A stretch of 64,000 nucleotides of DNA from the NCBI RefSeq assembly GCF_003946555.1, contig NZ_RHOO01000010.1, positions 1 to 64,000 on the forward strand. Reading direction: 5' to 3'. Position numbers and translations under genes: made by a program. The DNA is from Companilactobacillus hulinensis. Lineage in GTDB: Bacteria > Bacillota > Bacilli > Lactobacillales > Lactobacillaceae. Positions 1-8,997 of this stretch are shown here, piece by piece (position 1 is the first letter of the stretch; every line of letters begins with the position of its first letter). The notes beneath the pieces were generated by a model. That model was not told where the DNA came from. It did no database searches and saw only the letters and a list, made by a program, of their open reading frames with translations.

Positions 1-37
1 TGGCACCACGGTGATACTGTGTTAAAGTAGATATGCT

Positions 38-110
38 CATAGTAAATGTCTTCTTTCATGGTCTGTTTAGTCACTACCATTGTAAAACATTTACTATGGG
101 TATTTTTTTT
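38..110 (+). terminator. Hairpin with T-run at window edge
   Basis: Arms CATAGTAAATGT (38-49) and ACATTTACTATG (87-98) are perfectly complementary and are followed by a run of T at 103-110. It reads as a plus-strand terminator with a long loop for a gene lying before the window, but could also be the end of an unrecognised element. Nothing else could be assigned in 1-240. Confidence 0.4.
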
Positions 111-240
111 TGATTAGGTGTTCGGATTAATTTTACAATTCACGAATTCAATAATTTTTCCTCTTTAAATATTTCGTTTTAAAATAAGTTAGAATCATTG
201 GATTCTCTTCTTTATTAAATTACGAAACCAAATTAAAAAA

Positions 241-260
241 GGCCTCACATAATGTGAGGT
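241..260 (-). terminator. Intrinsic terminator
   Basis: CCTCACATAATGTGAGG is a perfect hairpin followed, on the minus strand, by CC and a run of T. It lies downstream of the broken small gene at 371-589. Confidence 0.65.
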
Positions 261-370
261 TAAAGTGCTTCATAATTGTTAGATATAATCTAACGACTTT
301 AGGAACGCTTTTTCACGACCAAATACTCTTCAGAGTTCAAAGGTAAATTTTTTAATCAAGCTATAAAAAC

Positions 371-589
371 TTATGTACTCATTAAGTCCCTACCTGATGC
401 TTGATGAATCTTCTGCATTTTTTGTTCATTTCCTACTATTCTGTCTGAATCTTTCTTCAGTCCCCATATTCCGAGTGCAACTAGTGCGCCAAGAATTACA
501 TCAATGATATGACCAGCTGGTTTACCTTCTTGCTTTGCCTTGTAAATGTAGTAACCTACACCTCCTACAATTTAGTAATCACTAGACAT
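371..589 (-). pseudogene. Small membrane protein, interrupted by a stop
   Basis: A 73-codon minus-strand frame from ATG to TAA. An in-frame TAA follows the fifth residue (M-S-S-D-Y-stop). The rest encodes a glycine-rich start, a hydrophobic segment (HIIDVILGALVALGIWGL) and a charged tail, which looks like a small single-pass membrane protein. No SD precedes the ATG. An AGGAGGTG lies just after the stop, so re-initiation at a rare start codon cannot be excluded. The family is not recognised. A terminator follows, which suggests a gene that was once expressed. Confidence 0.4.
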
Positions 590-684
590 TATTAAAGTAG
601 CAAATATAGCCTGTTCTTGAAAATACATATATCATGCACAATTACATGTACTTTTACGTACACTTTGACATCCCTCCCTACAAA

Positions 685-723
685 AAATGTGGTACTTGAT
701 GAGCAACATCAAGTACCACATTT
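685..723 (-). terminator. Long perfect hairpin
   Basis: Arms of 17 bp (685-701 and 707-723) pair without mismatch around a 5-base loop. On the minus strand the stem is followed by TTT. The nearest minus-strand gene upstream is the truncated gpmA copy, so this may be a second terminator of that transcript. Confidence 0.5.
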
Positions 724-805
724 ATAATATATACTTATTACTTCATTCAAATCAGTGCCCATTTAGTGACCAATTAGCGCCCGATAGAGTCTTTTTGGTC
801 AAAAA

Positions 806-839
806 AAATAAGACTACACAACAAAGTGCAGTCCTATTT
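806..839 (-). terminator. Terminator of the truncated gpmA copy
   Basis: The imperfect stem AAATAaGACT / AGTCcTATTT is followed on the minus strand by TTTTT. It occupies the position of the intact gpmA terminator at 3187-3220 but differs in sequence, so the two downstream regions are diverged homologues. Confidence 0.55.
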
Positions 840-909
840 AAAAAGGAATACGGTCGCCAAGACGACCCCATAAGTAACTCTAATCGGCAAAGCCGTTAAG
901 AGTCACTAA

Positions 910-1126
910 TTAGTTCAATTTTTTCTTACTTACAACTTGTAATTTGTCATCCAAGTCATATACAACTGGCTCACCAGTAGCCATTTCAACATCCATGATG
1001 TCAGCATCACTGATATTTTCAATGTATTTTGTAAGAGCACGTAGTGAGTTACCGTGGGCAGCGATGATTACGTTCTTGCCATCTAGAAGTTTTGGAGCAA
1101 TTTCATCTTCCCAGAATGGAATTACA
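910..1126 (-). pseudogene. Truncated duplicate of the gpmA 3' end
   Basis: These 217 bases repeat the last 71 codons and stop of gpmA. The match to 3309-3525 is at a constant offset of 2399 bases. It is identical over at least 944-1126 and carries a few substitutions near the stop codon. Homology stops abruptly at 1126, and 7 bases later comes the stop codon of the AlbA_2 gene. There is no start codon or catalytic N-terminus, so no active enzyme can be made. It is the displaced 3' end left by insertion or recombination of the 2.4-kb segment between the two copies. Confidence 0.9.
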
Positions 1127-1133
1127 TTAAAAA

Positions 1134-2594
1134 CTACTTTATTAACCTATAATATTGGTTTGGAGATGTCGGAGCTGAGGCAACTCTTTCAAGAATTCCC
1201 ATTTTGGATAGATGATTTAATGCATTTCTAGCGGAACTTATGCTATATCCATCAACCACCTCATACAGTTCACGAGTACGAACGCTATTGTGATCATATG
1301 CAAGTCCAACTGCTGCTTTTTCAATAAAGTTTAACTTTTGCCAATCTTTTCCAATTTTTGATTCCAAATCATCATTTTTTCTAAATGAACGCATAATAAT
1401 GTTATTTTTTAAAATCAAATTAACGCTGTTTGTATCCACTTCATAAATAGGATCATCCAAAAAGAACTCATTCATATCTTTATAAATACGATCCACACCT
1501 TCACCGAATTCACGTACCCAACCAAAATCGGTTAACGCTCGTGCAATATATGGATTTCTAGAATAGTGTGTTCTTCTGATGTTTTCAGGTGTAACTACCG
1601 CTGGCAAACTACCTGGACTATGAATTTCTAATCGATCATCAAACATCAATACTCTGATATCATCACCCGTGTAATTATATCCACGATGTGTGACTGCATT
1701 AACAATTCCTTCAAGCCACGCTCCTTTAGGATATTCTGGAACATCAATAAATTTGCCTAATTTAGTGTCTAAACTAGAAAATGTCCTCAATTGAGCTTCC
1801 AAAATATCGCTTGCTTGTTGTAACATTTTATCTAATGGCCCCTCAATTCTAATTTGTTTAACAATATTCATGTCGGAACCAGTTTTTGCTTCCAGACCCT
1901 CATATCGAATAAACCTAATTCTTGCCCCAGGAATAAAAGCAGTCGGATATTTAGAAAGTAATAATACTCCAGCTACTGTCAGTCGATAATATATTTGATT
2001 ATTTTTATCTCTAATTCGTTTTGCTAGTCCCTTAGGAAAAAGCAAGTCCCAAAGATTATCTCCATCAAATCCATACAACTTTTTATATTTATCAACAGTT
2101 TCTGGGTCAAGATCATCTAGAATTGCTTCATCGACAGCTTGACTTTCATATGCTCTAATTCCCTTATCAAATTCCAAATTCTTACGTTCTTCAAATGTGA
2201 CACGATGAGTCTCGTCACCCAATCTAAGATATACTTCATCCCTTTTATTCATATACAATTTATCGTCAGTTGGTCGAACTGTTAGCAACCATATTTCATC
2301 AGAAATCCCCTGAATATTGACTATATGCTTAACATTCTTTTCTATCTCTAATGTCGGTACCACTCGTTGAGAACCGATCTGAAGAATATCATTTTTCTTT
2401 TGAGACGAAAGTAAATCAACTCCCTCATACCTTCTGTCTTTAATACCTAATGCAACCGTTCCACCATCGGCATTAGCAAATGCTATCAAAATATTAGCAA
2501 GTTTATTTAAATCATATGAAGCACTCTTTCGATCGAAAGTTTTGCCTTCTGGAATATTTAATAAATCTTTTTCTTCATACCTAGGAATATTCAA
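1134..2594 (-). CDS. AlbA_2 (Schlafen-type)/RecG-like ATP-binding regulator
   Basis: A 486-residue protein. The N-terminus matches the Schlafen AlbA_2 DNA-binding domain (KTFDRKSA near residue 20, then AFANADGGTVALGIKD). The middle and C-terminal half carries the RecG-like HATPase_c_4 block (GIVNAVTHRG, then LEIHSPG and EFGEGVDRI). The last 60 or so residues look like a winged helix (TRELYEVVDGYSISSARNAL). Family members are called putative transcriptional regulators and their targets are mostly unknown. The start is TTG with SD AGAGGTG seven bases upstream. A 460-bp array of 20-bp repeats ends 56 bp before the start, and the stop lies against a gpmA fragment, so the gene is cargo of an inserted segment. 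Autoregulation through the array is an inference. Confidence 0.8.
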   Translation of the reverse strand: MNIPRYEEKDLLNIPEGKTFDRKSASYDLNKLANILIAFANADGGTVALGIKDRRYEGVDLLSSQKKNDILQIGSQRVVPTLEIEKNVKHIVNIQGISDEIWLLTVRPTDDKLYMNKRDEVYLRLGDETHRVTFEERKNLEFDKGIRAYESQAVDEAILDDLDPETVDKYKKLYGFDGDNLWDLLFPKGLAKRIRDKNNQIYYRLTVAGVLLLSKYPTAFIPGARIRFIRYEGLEAKTGSDMNIVKQIRIEGPLDKMLQQASDILEAQLRTFSSLDTKLGKFIDVPEYPKGAWLEGIVNAVTHRGYNYTGDDIRVLMFDDRLEIHSPGSLPAVVTPENIRRTHYSRNPYIARALTDFGWVREFGEGVDRIYKDMNEFFLDDPIYEVDTNSVNLILKNNIIMRSFRKNDDLESKIGKDWQKLNFIEKAAVGLAYDHNSVRTRELYEVVDGYSISSARNALNHLSKMGILERVASAPTSPNQYYRLIK

Positions 2595-2650
2595 TTGTGC
2601 ACCTCTTTTTATAAAAAAATAATCCTATTAAACTTTGTATAGTTTGTCTT

Positions 2651-3110
2651 AACTTCACAAAATTACTCTTAACTCCGTAAAACCACCTTTATCTCCACAA
2701 GGCCACTCCCGGCTCCGTAAAACTTCCTTTAACTCCACAAAGCTACTTTCAGCTCTGTAAAAATTCTCTTAGCTCTACAAAGCTACTTTCAGCTTCGTAA
2801 AAATCCCTTTAGCTTTACAAAACTACTTTCAGCTCCGTAAAACTCCTTTTAACTCCACAAAGCTACTTTCAGCTCTGTAAAAATTCTCTTAGCTCTACAA
2901 AACTACTTTCAACTCCGTAAAACTCCTTTTAGCTCTACAAAACTACTTTCAACTCCGTAAAACTCCTTTTAGCTCTACAAAACTACTTTCAGCTCCGTAA
3001 AACTCCTTTTAGCTCTACAAAACTACTTTCAACTCCGTAAAACTCCTTTTAACTCTACAAAACTACTTTCAACTCCGTAAAACTCCTTTTAGCTCCGTAA
3101 AACTCCTTTT
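2651..3110. repeat. 23 tandem 20-bp repeats (iteron-like array)
   Basis: Twenty-three units of exactly 20 bp without indels. Two unit types alternate for most of the array: AGCTCTACAAAACTACTTTC and AACTCCGTAAAACTCCTTTT, giving a 40-bp higher-order period. Units nearest the AlbA_2 gene (2651-2730) are the most degenerate and those far from it are nearly identical. The period is not a multiple of three and all frames are short, so it is not coding. It fills the space between the gpmA terminator and the AlbA_2 start and may be a multi-site binding array for that protein. Confidence 0.95.
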
Positions 3111-3186
3111 AGTTTTTAACACATTCCATTATATCAGCTTTACTACAAGCAGCAATTCAAATAACATATTTTCAAAAATAGCAAAA

Positions 3187-3220
3187 AAATACGACCTACA
3201 CACATTGTGCGGTCGTATTT
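3187..3220 (-). terminator. gpmA terminator
   Basis: Stem AAATACGACC / GGTCGTATTT followed by a T-run on the minus strand. Between it and the gpmA stop (about 3236-3308) lie smaller paired stretches such as GTGAC-aaa-GTCAC, which are GGC-aaa-GCC in the duplicated copy. Confidence 0.75.
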
Positions 3221-3308
3221 TATATCTAACTAATCAAGGAGTACGGTCTCTAAAGTCGACACCATACCATAAGTAACTCTAAGTGACAAAGTCACCAAGT
3301 GTTACTAA

Positions 3309-3998
3309 TTAGTTTAACTTCTTCTTACTTACAACTTGTAACTTGTCATCCAAGTCATATACAACTGGCTCACCAGTAGCCATTTCAACATCCATGATGT
3401 CAGCATCACTGATATTTTCAATGTATTTTGTAAGAGCACGTAGTGAGTTACCGTGGGCAGCGATGATTACGTTCTTGCCATCTAGAAGTTTTGGAGCAAT
3501 TTCATCTTCCCAGAATGGAATTACACGTTCCAAAGTAACCTTAAGGTTTTCACCACCAGGAATAATCTTTGGATCCAAGTTAGCGTAACGACGGTCTTTA
3601 GCAGCTGAACCTTCGTCAGTAGCTTTCAATAATGGTGGCAATGTATCGTATGAACGTCTCCAGATATGAACTTGTTCATCACCATATTTTTCAGCTGTTT
3701 CAGCTTTGTTTAATCCTTGAAGTGCACCATAGTGACGTTCGTTAAGTCTCCATGTCTTTGTTTCAGGAATCCATAGTTGGTCACAGCCTTCAAGTGCGTA
3801 GTGCAATGTCTTAATAGCACGTGTTAGTACTGAAGTATATGCTTGATCGAATTGGATGCCTTCTTCTTTAAGAAGTTTACCAGCGTTTTGTGCTTGCTTT
3901 ACACCTTCATCACTAAGGTCAACATCAACCCAACCAGTAAATTGGTTAGATAAGTTCCATTGACTTTGTCCGTGACGAATGAAAACTAATTTTGCCAT
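3309..3998 (-). CDS. gpmA: 2,3-bisphosphoglycerate-dependent phosphoglycerate mutase
   Basis: Interconverts 3- and 2-phosphoglycerate in glycolysis in the cytosol. It has 229 residues, the usual length. The phosphohistidine motif [12 protein letters not shown] is at residues 4-15, [11 protein letters not shown] is the substrate lid region, and [10 protein letters not shown] carries the second catalytic histidine. ATG start with SD AGAGG. It appears monocistronic with its own terminator. Its last 71 codons are duplicated at 910-1126, but this copy is complete. Confidence 0.97.
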   Translation of the reverse strand: MAKLVFIRHGQSQWNLSNQFTGWVDVDLSDEGVKQAQNAGKLLKEEGIQFDQAYTSVLTRAIKTLHYALEGCDQLWIPETKTWRLNERHYGALQGLNKAETAEKYGDEQVHIWRRSYDTLPPLLKATDEGSAAKDRRYANLDPKIIPGGENLKVTLERVIPFWEDEIAPKLLDGKNVIIAAHGNSLRALTKYIENISDADIMDVEMATGEPVVYDLDDKLQVVSKKKLN

Positions 3999-4062
3999 TT
4001 CAAAATCCTCTTTTCATTTCTTATACAACAATACATTTTACACGATAATGGCAATAAAAAAA

Positions 4063-4086
4063 AGCCAGTTTCATGTAAACTGACTC
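4063..4086 (-). terminator. Terminator of the four-gene envelope operon
   Basis: Stem AGTCAGTTT / AAACTGGCT followed by a run of T on the minus strand, just after the stop at 4097. It closes the transcript that starts near 8899. Confidence 0.75.
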
Positions 4087-4096
4087 ATTAAATACA

Positions 4097-5545
4097 TTAT
4101 TGTTTGTATACAGGAGTTTCAACGTCACTCAATGTTGAAATGTCCATCTTGATCTTAGAATTTGTATTCAAGTAACTATTAACTTTGTCTGTGCCAGCGA
4201 ATACAGCTGTAACTTGATCCTTGCCACTGACCAAATCAGTGATGACCTTAGCGTTTTGATCTTGTGTCATAACGATTGGGATAACTTCGAAGCCTTTATC
4301 ACGTAATGACAATAACTTCTTATAATATGCGGAATCAACTGATAAAAAGATTGTAGCTTGAACTTGGCGCAACGCTTGATTCTTCAACCACCAGATAATC
4401 AATTCTTCATCCGTTGCAAAGGTACTGATCAAAACATTACCTTGTGTGAACAATTGAATATATGGATCATCGTTGGTATAGCTCTTGATCAAGACCAAGG
4501 TACCATCTTGGCGATAAAAGTTCTCACGAACGACCTTATTAGGATCATGGTGATCGTAGAATTGAGTTGCGGAGATAACTCCATTAACATCGAAGATATC
4601 ACGACTCAACAACTTACCACCACTGTAGTGACGAATAACTTGTAATTGTTGGTTAGAAGTACGTGATACTTCCATGATCAAGTTGTCATCAGCATCAAGA
4701 ATCTTGTCAGTCTTATCACTAATATGTTGAATACGGTATGATTCTTCGAATGGGATTTCGGCAGGTGTAGCCACCATATTCATCGAACGTCCTTGCAAAT
4801 CATTGTACATACTCAACAAGTATGAGTTAGGGTCGACCCAACCGGCATTTTGATAATTAGTCCATGTTTGGTTGACCTGATCATCGTAAGCAACTGAAAT
4901 AGCGTTAGCCATCAAGTTATTATTGGCCAATGTCATAGTAATCTGTTGCCAAAGCTTGCTTACATTATCTTCTGGATTAGGATCCAATTGGTCAGTAAAA
5001 ATGAAGTAATTGCGGTTTGGATCAAGATAGATTTCATTAGCCATCTCATCAGTGTCGTACCACTTTCTCAACAGACCATTGATCTTTGTGATACGCTCAG
5101 TTGCAGCGTCACGCTCATCTTTTTGATCACTGCTGACACTGCGCAGAACATGATTGCAGTATCCACGGTCAGCCAACAACTCATGACGCAATTGAGCTTT
5201 TAGAGACTCGCTTTGAGCCAAAGTATTCTCCAAACTATCTTGAGTATATTTCCAGTCTTGTGTATCATCAGCTTCTGGAACTGGCTGCTCTTCGTAGTAG
5301 TTGCCATTGACCTCTGGTCCATTATTATCTACGCCGTAGCTTTGATATTGTTGATCCATTGGTTGCTGTTGCTGGTAACTTTGATCAGGCTGTGATTGTT
5401 GATTATAATCGTAATTCATTTGTGGTTGCTGTTGATTTTGAGGATCTTGAAAAGAATCTACATTAAAGTTAGGTTGATTTGCGGACATATTTGAATAATC
5501 GTTTGATTGATTATCGTCCTTCTTTTTTCTATCAAAAAATGACAT
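4097..5545 (-). CDS. Q/N-rich protein of unknown function
   Basis: A 482-residue cytosolic-looking protein with no signal peptide or membrane span. Residues 1 to about 95 are low-complexity and very rich in Gln, Asn and Pro. The rest is globular, with a beta-rich part (FYRQDGTLVLIKSYTND) and an alternating alpha/beta end. The pattern distantly recalls the non-catalytic N-terminal domain of TagE/GtfB-type wall-teichoic-acid or adhesin glycosyltransferases, but no catalytic glycosyltransferase motif is visible. It is last in a same-strand run with an AI-2E-type transporter, a YdcF protein and a lipoprotein, suggesting an envelope role (inference). Confidence 0.75.
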   Translation of the reverse strand: MSFFDRKKKDDNQSNDYSNMSANQPNFNVDSFQDPQNQQQPQMNYDYNQQSQPDQSYQQQQPMDQQYQSYGVDNNGPEVNGNYYEEQPVPEADDTQDWKYTQDSLENTLAQSESLKAQLRHELLADRGYCNHVLRSVSSDQKDERDAATERITKINGLLRKWYDTDEMANEIYLDPNRNYFIFTDQLDPNPEDNVSKLWQQITMTLANNNLMANAISVAYDDQVNQTWTNYQNAGWVDPNSYLLSMYNDLQGRSMNMVATPAEIPFEESYRIQHISDKTDKILDADDNLIMEVSRTSNQQLQVIRHYSGGKLLSRDIFDVNGVISATQFYDHHDPNKVVRENFYRQDGTLVLIKSYTNDDPYIQLFTQGNVLISTFATDEELIIWWLKNQALRQVQATIFLSVDSAYYKKLLSLRDKGFEVIPIVMTQDQNAKVITDLVSGKDQVTAVFAGTDKVNSYLNTNSKIKMDISTLSDVETPVYKQ

Positions 5546-5602
5546 ACACCTATTCTCCCATCTTACTCAGTTATCCCTATTATATATGACTGCAATACTT
5601 TT

Positions 5603-6655
5603 TTATCGAAATTTCTTCAAACTTAACTTCTTCTTAGATTCATTCTTTTGAATCGAATGTACCCCGAGAATATCCAAGAAGAAAACAAAGATTGGAATAC
5701 CGATAATCAAGCCCCATGTACCGATAAGCTCCTCGGAAACAATCAAAATAACAAACGTAAAGAAGATTGGCAAATGTGTCATACTCGACATAAATTGCGG
5801 GTTCAAGAAGTATGTTTCAATCATATGAATAATAATTATCATAATTATAATATAGACTACATACCTAATTCCACCCACAGAATATCCGATGAAACTTAAT
5901 GGAATCAGTGAAATAATCACACCTGCGACAGGTATCAGTGACAATATGAAGACCATCACAGCAAGTGCGATGACACTTGGCATCTTCATGAACAGCAACG
6001 TGATGGTTGTCAAAGCTGTATTAACAACTGCAATCATCAACTGTGCCTCAATAACGACTCCAAATGTATTAACGAACTTCTGTCCATAATAACGAAGATC
6101 ATCAAACAACCAACCATAACTACTGTCTAAGAATTGACGACCAAAGACATTCATCTGCTCAACCTGACTAGTATAGAAGAAACTCAACAGGAACGACAAG
6201 AAAATATTCAATCCCATTGCGCCAACACTAGAGATATAATTGACTGCTTGTGCAACTGCCGTCTTGATCTGTGCATCAAGATTGATCTGTTGCAAATAAT
6301 CATATACTGCCGTTAGATAAATATTCGACTTCATATCATCACTCTGATAGAACTTCTGCAATGAAGTGAACATCTTCCCCGTCTGACTAACTATCTGTGG
6401 AACATAGTTTGCCACGGCAAATACCAATCCGGCAATTATCAGTAGATATACCGGTACGATCACCCAAACAGGCTTAACTTTTGGAAACCTTTTTTGGACG
6501 GATCTAACTAATTGAACTGACAAAAAAGTAAACGTGAACGTCAGCAAGAACAAGCTCATCATGCTGCGCAACAAGTAAAATAATCCAATTACAGCTATAA
6601 GCAATACGAATCGTCGTAATCGCTTATTAGCCACGAATTTATCATATGAAATCAT
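5603..6655 (-). CDS. AI-2E family transporter (YtqB/PerM-like)
   Basis: A 350-residue integral membrane protein with about seven to eight hydrophobic segments, including FVLLIAVIGLFYLLRSMMSL near the start and a C-terminal pair. The central part carries the family features (FGVVIEAQLMIAVVNTALTTI, then IPVAGVIISLIPLSFIGYSVGG). Family members are putative exporters; the substrate is not evident. It starts 11 bases after the YdcF-family stop, so it belongs to the same operon. Confidence 0.85.
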   Translation of the reverse strand: MISYDKFVANKRLRRFVLLIAVIGLFYLLRSMMSLFLLTFTFTFLSVQLVRSVQKRFPKVKPVWVIVPVYLLIIAGLVFAVANYVPQIVSQTGKMFTSLQKFYQSDDMKSNIYLTAVYDYLQQINLDAQIKTAVAQAVNYISSVGAMGLNIFLSFLLSFFYTSQVEQMNVFGRQFLDSSYGWLFDDLRYYGQKFVNTFGVVIEAQLMIAVVNTALTTITLLFMKMPSVIALAVMVFILSLIPVAGVIISLIPLSFIGYSVGGIRYVVYIIIMIIIIHMIETYFLNPQFMSSMTHLPIFFTFVILIVSEELIGTWGLIIGIPIFVFFLDILGVHSIQKNESKKKLSLKKFR

Positions 6656-6666
6656 GCGACACTCCC

Positions 6667-7467
6667 TTAATCAAATACGCTAAACAATAACACTACGATA
6701 ATAAATATTACCGACATAACGGTGTACCTATAATACCAAACTATTGCCGTAAACTCACGAAACATTGCTGGACAGCGAAGGATCGGTATTGTTCTTGCAG
6801 GCAGATAGCCAACAGATATCCCTAGATTCTTAATATAACGCATCGTTCTAGGAATATGGAACTCACTTGTAATAATCGTTACTCGTGGAACATGCTTGCC
6901 ACGCCAGTTCTTCTTCAAGACAATTGATGAATATTCGAGATTCTGCATCGTGTTCAAAGATCTATTCTCCAGAATTATCTTCGACTCCGGAATCCCATGT
7001 TCAATCAAATAATCCTTCATCAATCCTGCTTCAGTTAGCGGAAGTTGTGAGCTATGCCCACCGCTGACGATGATCTGAGGATAATCCTTCAAACGGTGAT
7101 ATGTGGCAATCGTTGTATCCAACCTATCCTGCATAACCGGCGGAACACGCTTAGTCATGAAACTGGTCCCAAGCACCAGCAGATAATCAGCTCCTTGCAC
7201 CTTGGCTCGTCTCAAAAAATAATAAACATAGAAAATGTAACCTAACAAAATCATCAGTAATACCAAATCAATTGAAAAAATCGTGATGACATAATAACGA
7301 ATTATCAATGGTGCATGACAATCCAATAAATGAACAAATATGATCGTCATCATAATTACCATACTGCTAGTCGTCAAAACTGGATGGCGGCTGAACATAT
7401 AACGTGTACGAAAAATCAAAAATAACTCTATCAATCCTATGAATATAGCTAATAATATATATTTCAT
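6667..7467 (-). CDS. YdcF/DUF218 family membrane protein
   Basis: A 266-residue protein with three or four N-terminal membrane spans, then a DUF218 domain (LLVLGTSFMTKRVPPVMQDRL, IVSGGHS, ENRSLNTMQNLEYS, ITSEFHIPRTMRY) and a C-terminal span. The family includes SanA and YdcF, linked to envelope functions, with undefined biochemistry. The ATG at 7467 is preferred over upstream frames because SD GGGGGG stands about seven bases before it. It lies 19 bases from the lipoprotein stop. Confidence 0.85.
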   Translation of the reverse strand: MKYILLAIFIGLIELFLIFRTRYMFSRHPVLTTSSMVIMMTIIFVHLLDCHAPLIIRYYVITIFSIDLVLLMILLGYIFYVYYFLRRAKVQGADYLLVLGTSFMTKRVPPVMQDRLDTTIATYHRLKDYPQIIVSGGHSSQLPLTEAGLMKDYLIEHGIPESKIILENRSLNTMQNLEYSSIVLKKNWRGKHVPRVTIITSEFHIPRTMRYIKNLGISVGYLPARTIPILRCPAMFREFTAIVWYYRYTVMSVIFIIVVLLFSVFD

Positions 7468-7486
7468 AAGAATTCCCCCCAATGAA

Positions 7487-8899
7487 CTAATTCAAAGTGA
7501 ATTTTAATTCTGGGACCTTGAGCGAGACACCATTGACCAAAGTCCAAGTGACCGTCGTCGAATCCTTATCTGGTTGTTTCAACAGAAACAGACGATTATT
7601 CAGCATACCATAAATCAAGAACTTCCCCTGATTCGTCGTGATAGTCGGTCCGCCTTCCTTATAAGTAGCGGGTGTAACTAAGAACAAGTACTGCATCAAT
7701 GGTTGACTCTTACCATCAATATCAACACCTTGATAATCGGTCGGAACCTGATCAGTTCCATATTTACCACCGAAGTCGACTGCTATACTACCAAGCTTCT
7801 TATCATTATTGTCAGAAATAGCCGCTGCTAATTGCATGAAGTCAGCGTTCGATGACACTGGTTTCTTCTTATATTCTTGATAATAATTGTAAGTCTGATT
7901 AATATCATTCTTCAAAAGTGTCTGCGGAGTATCCGAAGTCGTTAACAAATTACCATTGGTATTCGTCTGACCAGATTGCTTGCGAACTGTGAAGTCCGAG
8001 CTGAACAAGTAGACCTGCCCATTGTCATTCTCAATTCGAGTTCTCGCACGGTCGATTTGATTGCCAGTTGCCTTAGAATTGACCTTCAAATTAACGCTCT
8101 TTGGTAAGAGATGATCTTGATTCTGACCATGGAAGTAATACTGAATCGTCAAGAAGTTCTTCGGCATCAAATAAACCTTGCCATACAGACTCTGAACTTG
8201 ACCAGATTCTACTGTTGTTGCCATAACGACCTTGCTATCCGTCTTATCAGTAGCTGGCTGAGCAGCGTGCTCCGTCATCGTCATCTGGTAAGTTCCGTTA
8301 GCATTAACTGTCAAATTACCATCAGTCCGACGGTAATCTATAATAGTAGAAAAATTAAAATTACCAGTTAAATTAGAGTTTTTCAACGGAGTAGCATCAT
8401 GATTAATGTTGACGATGTGATCCGGCATTGATTCGACCGAAATATTCTGTGACTTCGACTTGTTGACTGTTGCTGACTTCTTATCAGTCTTGGTAATGTA
8501 GCCAAACTTGTACGTCTGACCTTGATATTGAACGTAGTACCCCTTCATATGCCGGCCATAAACGTTTTCTTTGTATGGCTTAAGCAACTTAAACACAACC
8601 TTGTTACTAGCATTGATAGTTATGGTCTTACCATTTCTATCTAGCTGATAACTCGGGTTGGCATTATTATTGTTCATCCGGTTGATTCCGACACTATCGC
8701 CGAGTGACAAAATATCCTTGACTTCAGCTTTGTTATTCTTCAAAAACTTGATTGAAATAACGTCTGCCTCTCCCTGATCTTGGAACATGTACCAAGTCTT
8801 CGTTGTTTCTACAACTTGGGCATTATCTTTTTTGCCACAACCTGAAATTACGATAAAAAGAAATAAAATCCCCAATACTGTTAAAAATTTTTTTCTCAT
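7487..8899 (-). CDS. Lipoprotein of unknown function
   Basis: Starts MRKKFLTVLGILFLF and reaches the lipobox ISGC, so it should be exported and lipid-anchored at about Cys 21. The mature part of about 450 residues is Asn/Lys-rich and beta-rich, with no family I recognise. The ATG at 8899 follows SD AGGAG by eight bases; the upstream in-frame GTG has no SD. It is first in a four-gene same-strand cluster with YdcF, AI-2E-type transporter and Q/N-rich protein. Confidence 0.8.
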   Translation of the reverse strand: MRKKFLTVLGILFLFIVISGCGKKDNAQVVETTKTWYMFQDQGEADVISIKFLKNNKAEVKDILSLGDSVGINRMNNNNANPSYQLDRNGKTITINASNKVVFKLLKPYKENVYGRHMKGYYVQYQGQTYKFGYITKTDKKSATVNKSKSQNISVESMPDHIVNINHDATPLKNSNLTGNFNFSTIIDYRRTDGNLTVNANGTYQMTMTEHAAQPATDKTDSKVVMATTVESGQVQSLYGKVYLMPKNFLTIQYYFHGQNQDHLLPKSVNLKVNSKATGNQIDRARTRIENDNGQVYLFSSDFTVRKQSGQTNTNGNLLTTSDTPQTLLKNDINQTYNYYQEYKKKPVSSNADFMQLAAAISDNNDKKLGSIAVDFGGKYGTDQVPTDYQGVDIDGKSQPLMQYLFLVTPATYKEGGPTITTNQGKFLIYGMLNNRLFLLKQPDKDSTTVTWTLVNGVSLKVPELKFTLN

Positions 8900-8997
8900 C
8901 GATATTCTCCTACTTATATACACTTCAATTATACAACGTGTGATTATTTTTTAGGAAAAGATTGCTGGAATTTTGGGTTGGCATTTACTACGGTACT

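Noticed and set aside
910-1126. Second functional gpmA
   Set aside because: Only the last 71 codons remain, without start codon or phosphohistidine motif.
944-1231. Plus-strand open frame identical in its first 61 residues to one at 3343-3588
   Set aside because: Both are antisense shadows of the duplicated gpmA 3' end; no SD and no independent coding signal.
2651-3110. CRISPR array or coding repeat
   Set aside because: Units are contiguous 20-mers without spacers, and the period breaks the reading frame.
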